A stretch of 17,749 nucleotides of DNA from Bacillota bacterium (GTDB lineage Bacteria; Bacillota_A; Clostridia; Acetivibrionales; DUMB01). How positions within the stretch are numbered: position 1 is the first letter of the stretch; every line of letters begins with the position of its first letter. The notes below the pieces were generated by a model that saw nothing but the letters and a program-made list of their open reading frames with translations, had not been told where the DNA came from and made no database searches. The stretch covers positions 1-17,749 of the forward strand of contig JAMOAC010000320.1 of assembly GCA_023621975.1 (NCBI GenBank), given 5' to 3'. Shown here one piece after another: positions 15,886 through 17,749 of the stretch. The position numbers and the translations under genes were made by a program.

Positions 15886-16165
15886 GCGTGCCTGGCATGA
15901 GTGCAATTTAACGGGTGAGAGACCCGTCCACGCCCTGGTAGGAGGAAGTGTATAGCTTAGGCAAGGATATCCACAGTGAGGTGGAATCTGAAGAAAATCG
16001 GCGGCAAACCTCCGGCCTGACGAAAAGTAACTATATATAAGCAGTGCAAGGCCGATAAGGTTGCCTAACAAACTGAAGTCAAATAACTGCCTGGAAGCAA
16101 GTGCTGTGGATACCGCAAATGAACAGATTGACGTATATGAACAGATTAGCTGCTCCTATCCGGGC
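15886..16165 (+). mobile_element. Group IIC intron remnant, 5' part (mostly domain I), lacking the reverse transcriptase and domain V
   Basis: The sequence starts GCGTGCCTGGCATGAGTGCA, close to the 5' ends of bacterial group IIC introns (GUGYG-type start, with C at position 2). It then keeps several domain I landmarks in the right order: ACGGGTGAGAGACCCGT hairpin (15911-15927), ATCCAC/GTGGAATCTGAAG, the CGGCGGCAAACCTCCGGCCTGA block, the GTTGCCTAACAAA segment and AACTGCC. Class C introns insert behind terminator hairpins, and one ends exactly at 15885. No maturase/reverse transcriptase ORF and no domain V/VI-like sequence follows; only about 345 bp separate the terminator from the next gene, whereas a complete element is usually near 2 kb. 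The 3' limit is approximate. An 11-bp repeat ATGAACAGATT occurs at 16119 and 16137. It should be unable to splice on its own. Confidence 0.8.
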
Positions 16166-16229
16166 AACGATGGTGTTAAGGTATTACAATGAGAGCAATC
16201 GAAGGGTGAATTGACAAGGAGGGAAGATC

Positions 16230-17285
16230 ATGAATTCAAAAGAGAGATTTTATTCAACAATCGAATACAGAGGTTATGACAGGCCTCCGACAAGGCATTA
16301 TGGTACACCGGAAATTGACAAAGAGCTAATGGATTTTTTTGGCGTTTCATCTTATGAAGAACTTCAGTTGAAAGTGGGTGATGACTTCCGCACTGTCGAG
16401 CCGAAGTACATAGGCCCGGAGCTGAAAACCTTTGAAGATGGAAGCTGGGAAGGATTATGGGGAGAGAGGTATCTCGATTATAATTTTGGCAAAGGTACAT
16501 ACCCGGAGGCTGTTTATTTGCCTTTTAAAGATGTTACGGACGTTGAGCAGTTAAAAGAATTCAGATTTCCTTCACCGGATTGGTTTGATTATTCTCAGAT
16601 AAAAAATGAATGCCTGAAAAATTCCCAATATGTCGTATGTACCGGTAATGCCGCAGTACCTGATTTTATTAACGGTATAGCACGGTGCAGGGGTGTAGAG
16701 CAAGTGCTTATGGATATAGCGCTGGAGGATCCGGTTTATCTTGCACTTGTTGAAGCCCGGTTCAACTTTTATTATGAAATGTACAGGAGGGGTCTTGAAG
16801 CAGGCGAGGGGCTTATAGATGTAGTGTGTTTTGGAGAGGACCTTGGAAACCAGAACGGTCTTTTGATCAGCCCATCTTCCTTTGAAAAGCTATTTGCACC
16901 CAAATTGGAAAGCTTGTTTGCTCTTGCACATAAATACGGAGCAAAGACAATGATGCACTGTTGTGGAAGCTGCAGGCAGCTGATTCCAAGGCTTATAGAG
17001 CTGGGACTTGATATTCTTGAAGTTGTCCAGGTGGATGCGGCTATGATGGATATCAGGGAGCTTCATAGGGATTTCTATGGGAAAATAGCTTTTTGTGGAA
17101 GTATCAGTGTCCAGAGTACGCTGCCTTATGGAACTCCGGAAGAAGTAAGAAAAGAAGTAGAACTCAGAAAGGAACTATTTAAAGAAGGCGGAATGATTAT
17201 TGCGGCTACTCACAATATACAGGTGGGAACTCCAATAGAAAACATAATAGAAATGTACAAGGCGATAGGAAGCCTGAATTTATAA
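16230..17285 (+). CDS. Uroporphyrinogen decarboxylase (UROD/MtaA-like) family protein, probable methyltransferase
   Basis: The 351-residue protein has the UROD TIM-barrel fold signature, from MNSKERFYSTIEYRGYDRPP at the start to ATHNIQVGTPIENI near the end. It carries the zinc-type motif MMHCCGSC (His243, Cys244/245, Cys248) and CGSISVQSTLPYGTPEEV at 289-306. This His-Cys arrangement is typical of the corrinoid-linked methyltransferase branch (MtaA/MtbA/CmuA-like), not of heme-pathway HemE. It would move methyl groups between a methylated substrate, a corrinoid protein and a thiol or folate. No corrinoid protein is in the window. AAGGAGGG sits 8 bases before ATG 16230, immediately after the intron remnant. 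The HemE-like decarboxylase role cannot be excluded but is unlikely. Confidence 0.88.
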   Translation: MNSKERFYSTIEYRGYDRPPTRHYGTPEIDKELMDFFGVSSYEELQLKVGDDFRTVEPKYIGPELKTFEDGSWEGLWGERYLDYNFGKGTYPEAVYLPFKDVTDVEQLKEFRFPSPDWFDYSQIKNECLKNSQYVVCTGNAAVPDFINGIARCRGVEQVLMDIALEDPVYLALVEARFNFYYEMYRRGLEAGEGLIDVVCFGEDLGNQNGLLISPSSFEKLFAPKLESLFALAHKYGAKTMMHCCGSCRQLIPRLIELGLDILEVVQVDAAMMDIRELHRDFYGKIAFCGSISVQSTLPYGTPEEVRKEVELRKELFKEGGMIIAATHNIQVGTPIENIIEMYKAIGSLNL

Positions 17286-17419
17286 TGCCTGGAATAAGTG
17301 GGCTGAAGGGAGTTGTTTTTAAGCGGACACAGAAAAAATGGGATACCCGGAGGCAGTTAAAAGAGTATTTGGGAAAGTGTAAAACTTTTAAGAATACATG
17401 TTTGAAAAATATAGCATGA
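17285..17419 (+). CDS. Possible 44-residue small protein overlapping the UROD stop codon
   Basis: ATG 17285 overlaps the TAA of the UROD gene in a TAATG arrangement and opens a 45-codon frame (44 residues plus stop) rich in Lys and Arg, with three Cys. AGGAAG lies about 12 bases upstream, a weak site. TAATG junctions often reflect translational coupling. However, the frame lies in a short A/T-rich spacer before the next UROD gene and could be chance. I do not recognise the product. Confidence 0.25.
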   Translation: MPGISGLKGVVFKRTQKKWDTRRQLKEYLGKCKTFKNTCLKNIA

Positions 17420-17457
17420 AAAAACGAAAAATGCAGGAATAAAAGTGAGGAACAATT

Positions 17458-17749
17458 ATGAACAACAGAGAAAGGTTAAAGGCTATTCTAAATTATGAAA
17501 ACTATGACAGAATGCCTGTGGTACATTTTGGATTCTGGAAAGAAACCTTGGAAAAATGGTGTAATGAAGGCCATCTGAAACCAGAGGAAATTGTTCACGT
17601 ATATGACGGAAGCCCCAATGAGAGATTAATAGCAAAGAAGCTTGGATTTGATTTTAATTACTATACAACTTTTCAGGATAACTCCGGGTTTTCATCCCTG
17701 TTTCCGGCATTTGAGCCGGTTGTTCTTGAGGAATACCCTGATGGCAGCT
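17458..17749 (+). CDS. UROD-family protein, N-terminal part (3' end outside window)
   Basis: An uninterrupted frame of 97 codons begins at ATG 17458, after GTGAGG at suitable spacing, and runs off the right edge. Its start, MNNRERLKAILNYENYDRMP followed by VVHFGFW, is the standard opening of UROD-like proteins and parallels the neighbouring MNSKERFYSTIEYRGYDRPP. The rest is clearly divergent from that neighbour, including KKLGFDFNYYTTF at about residues 64-76, so it is a paralogue and not a fresh copy. The catalytic region lies outside the window, so whether it keeps the His-Cys methyltransferase motif is unknown. Confidence 0.82.
   Translation, partial: MNNRERLKAILNYENYDRMPVVHFGFWKETLEKWCNEGHLKPEEIVHVYDGSPNERLIAKKLGFDFNYYTTFQDNSGFSSLFPAFEPVVLEEYPDGS

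Noticed and set aside
16211..16216. TTGACA as a possible -35 element before the UROD gene
   Set aside because: It is only 14 bases from the start codon and merges with the Shine-Dalgarno, leaving no room for a -10 and a transcript start.
17285..17460. Domain V/VI or 3' end of the intron downstream of the UROD gene
   Set aside because: I found no AGCCGTAT-type domain V sequence or terminal AY end in this spacer, so the UROD gene does not appear to be cargo inside an intact intron.

Overview
The window reads as a sugar-catabolism and transport region from a low-to-moderate GC Gram-positive anaerobe, most likely a plant-biomass-degrading member of the Clostridia. This is inferred from strong AGGAGG-type ribosome binding sites, a lipoprotein-type binding protein, A/T-rich intergenic DNA, a GPH-family symporter, a DUF4886 SGNH-like protein, uroporphyrinogen-decarboxylase (UROD)-type methyltransferase genes and a clostridial-style group II intron remnant. 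No rRNA, tRNA, CRISPR array, insertion sequence or phage gene is visible.

Region 1 (1-12254, + strand) is one long co-directional gene set, probably an operon whose promoter lies upstream of the window. In order it holds: the C-terminal part of an L-fucose/L-arabinose-isomerase-like protein; an FGGY sugar kinase; a complete ABC importer (lipoprotein binding protein, double-ABC ATPase, two different permeases); a DUF4432 aldose-epimerase-like protein; a zinc-dependent medium-chain polyol/sugar dehydrogenase; the two halves of a split transketolase; and a Gfo/Idh/MocA oxidoreductase. Read as a pathway, a sugar is imported, its anomer adjusted, the aldose isomerised to a ketose, the ketose phosphorylated, and the ketose phosphate cleaved by a dedicated transketolase. 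No aldolase is present in the window. The two dehydrogenases could feed related polyols or sugar acids into the same route. The substrate is not determined; apiose-type or other pentose metabolism is a testable idea.

Region 2 (12255-12803) is a convergent intergenic stretch with hairpins, including a clear minus-strand terminator. Region 3 (12804-15166, - strand) holds a DUF4886 SGNH-like protein and a GPH-family sugar:cation symporter. The symporter has a near-consensus promoter with an inverted repeat in its spacer.

Region 4 (15167-16229) has no credible protein gene. It contains a strong + strand terminator followed immediately by about 280 bp that match the 5' part (mostly domain I) of a group IIC intron. 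The reverse transcriptase and catalytic domains are missing, and the remnant runs almost up to the start of the next gene. Region 5 (16230-17749, + strand) contains a complete UROD/MtaA-like protein, a possible 44-codon overlapping small ORF, and the 5' end of a second UROD-like gene cut by the window edge.

The most interesting items are the intron remnant acting as a leader for the UROD gene, the aldolase-free isomerase-kinase-transketolase pathway, and several small tandem repeats and hairpins at gene junctions.
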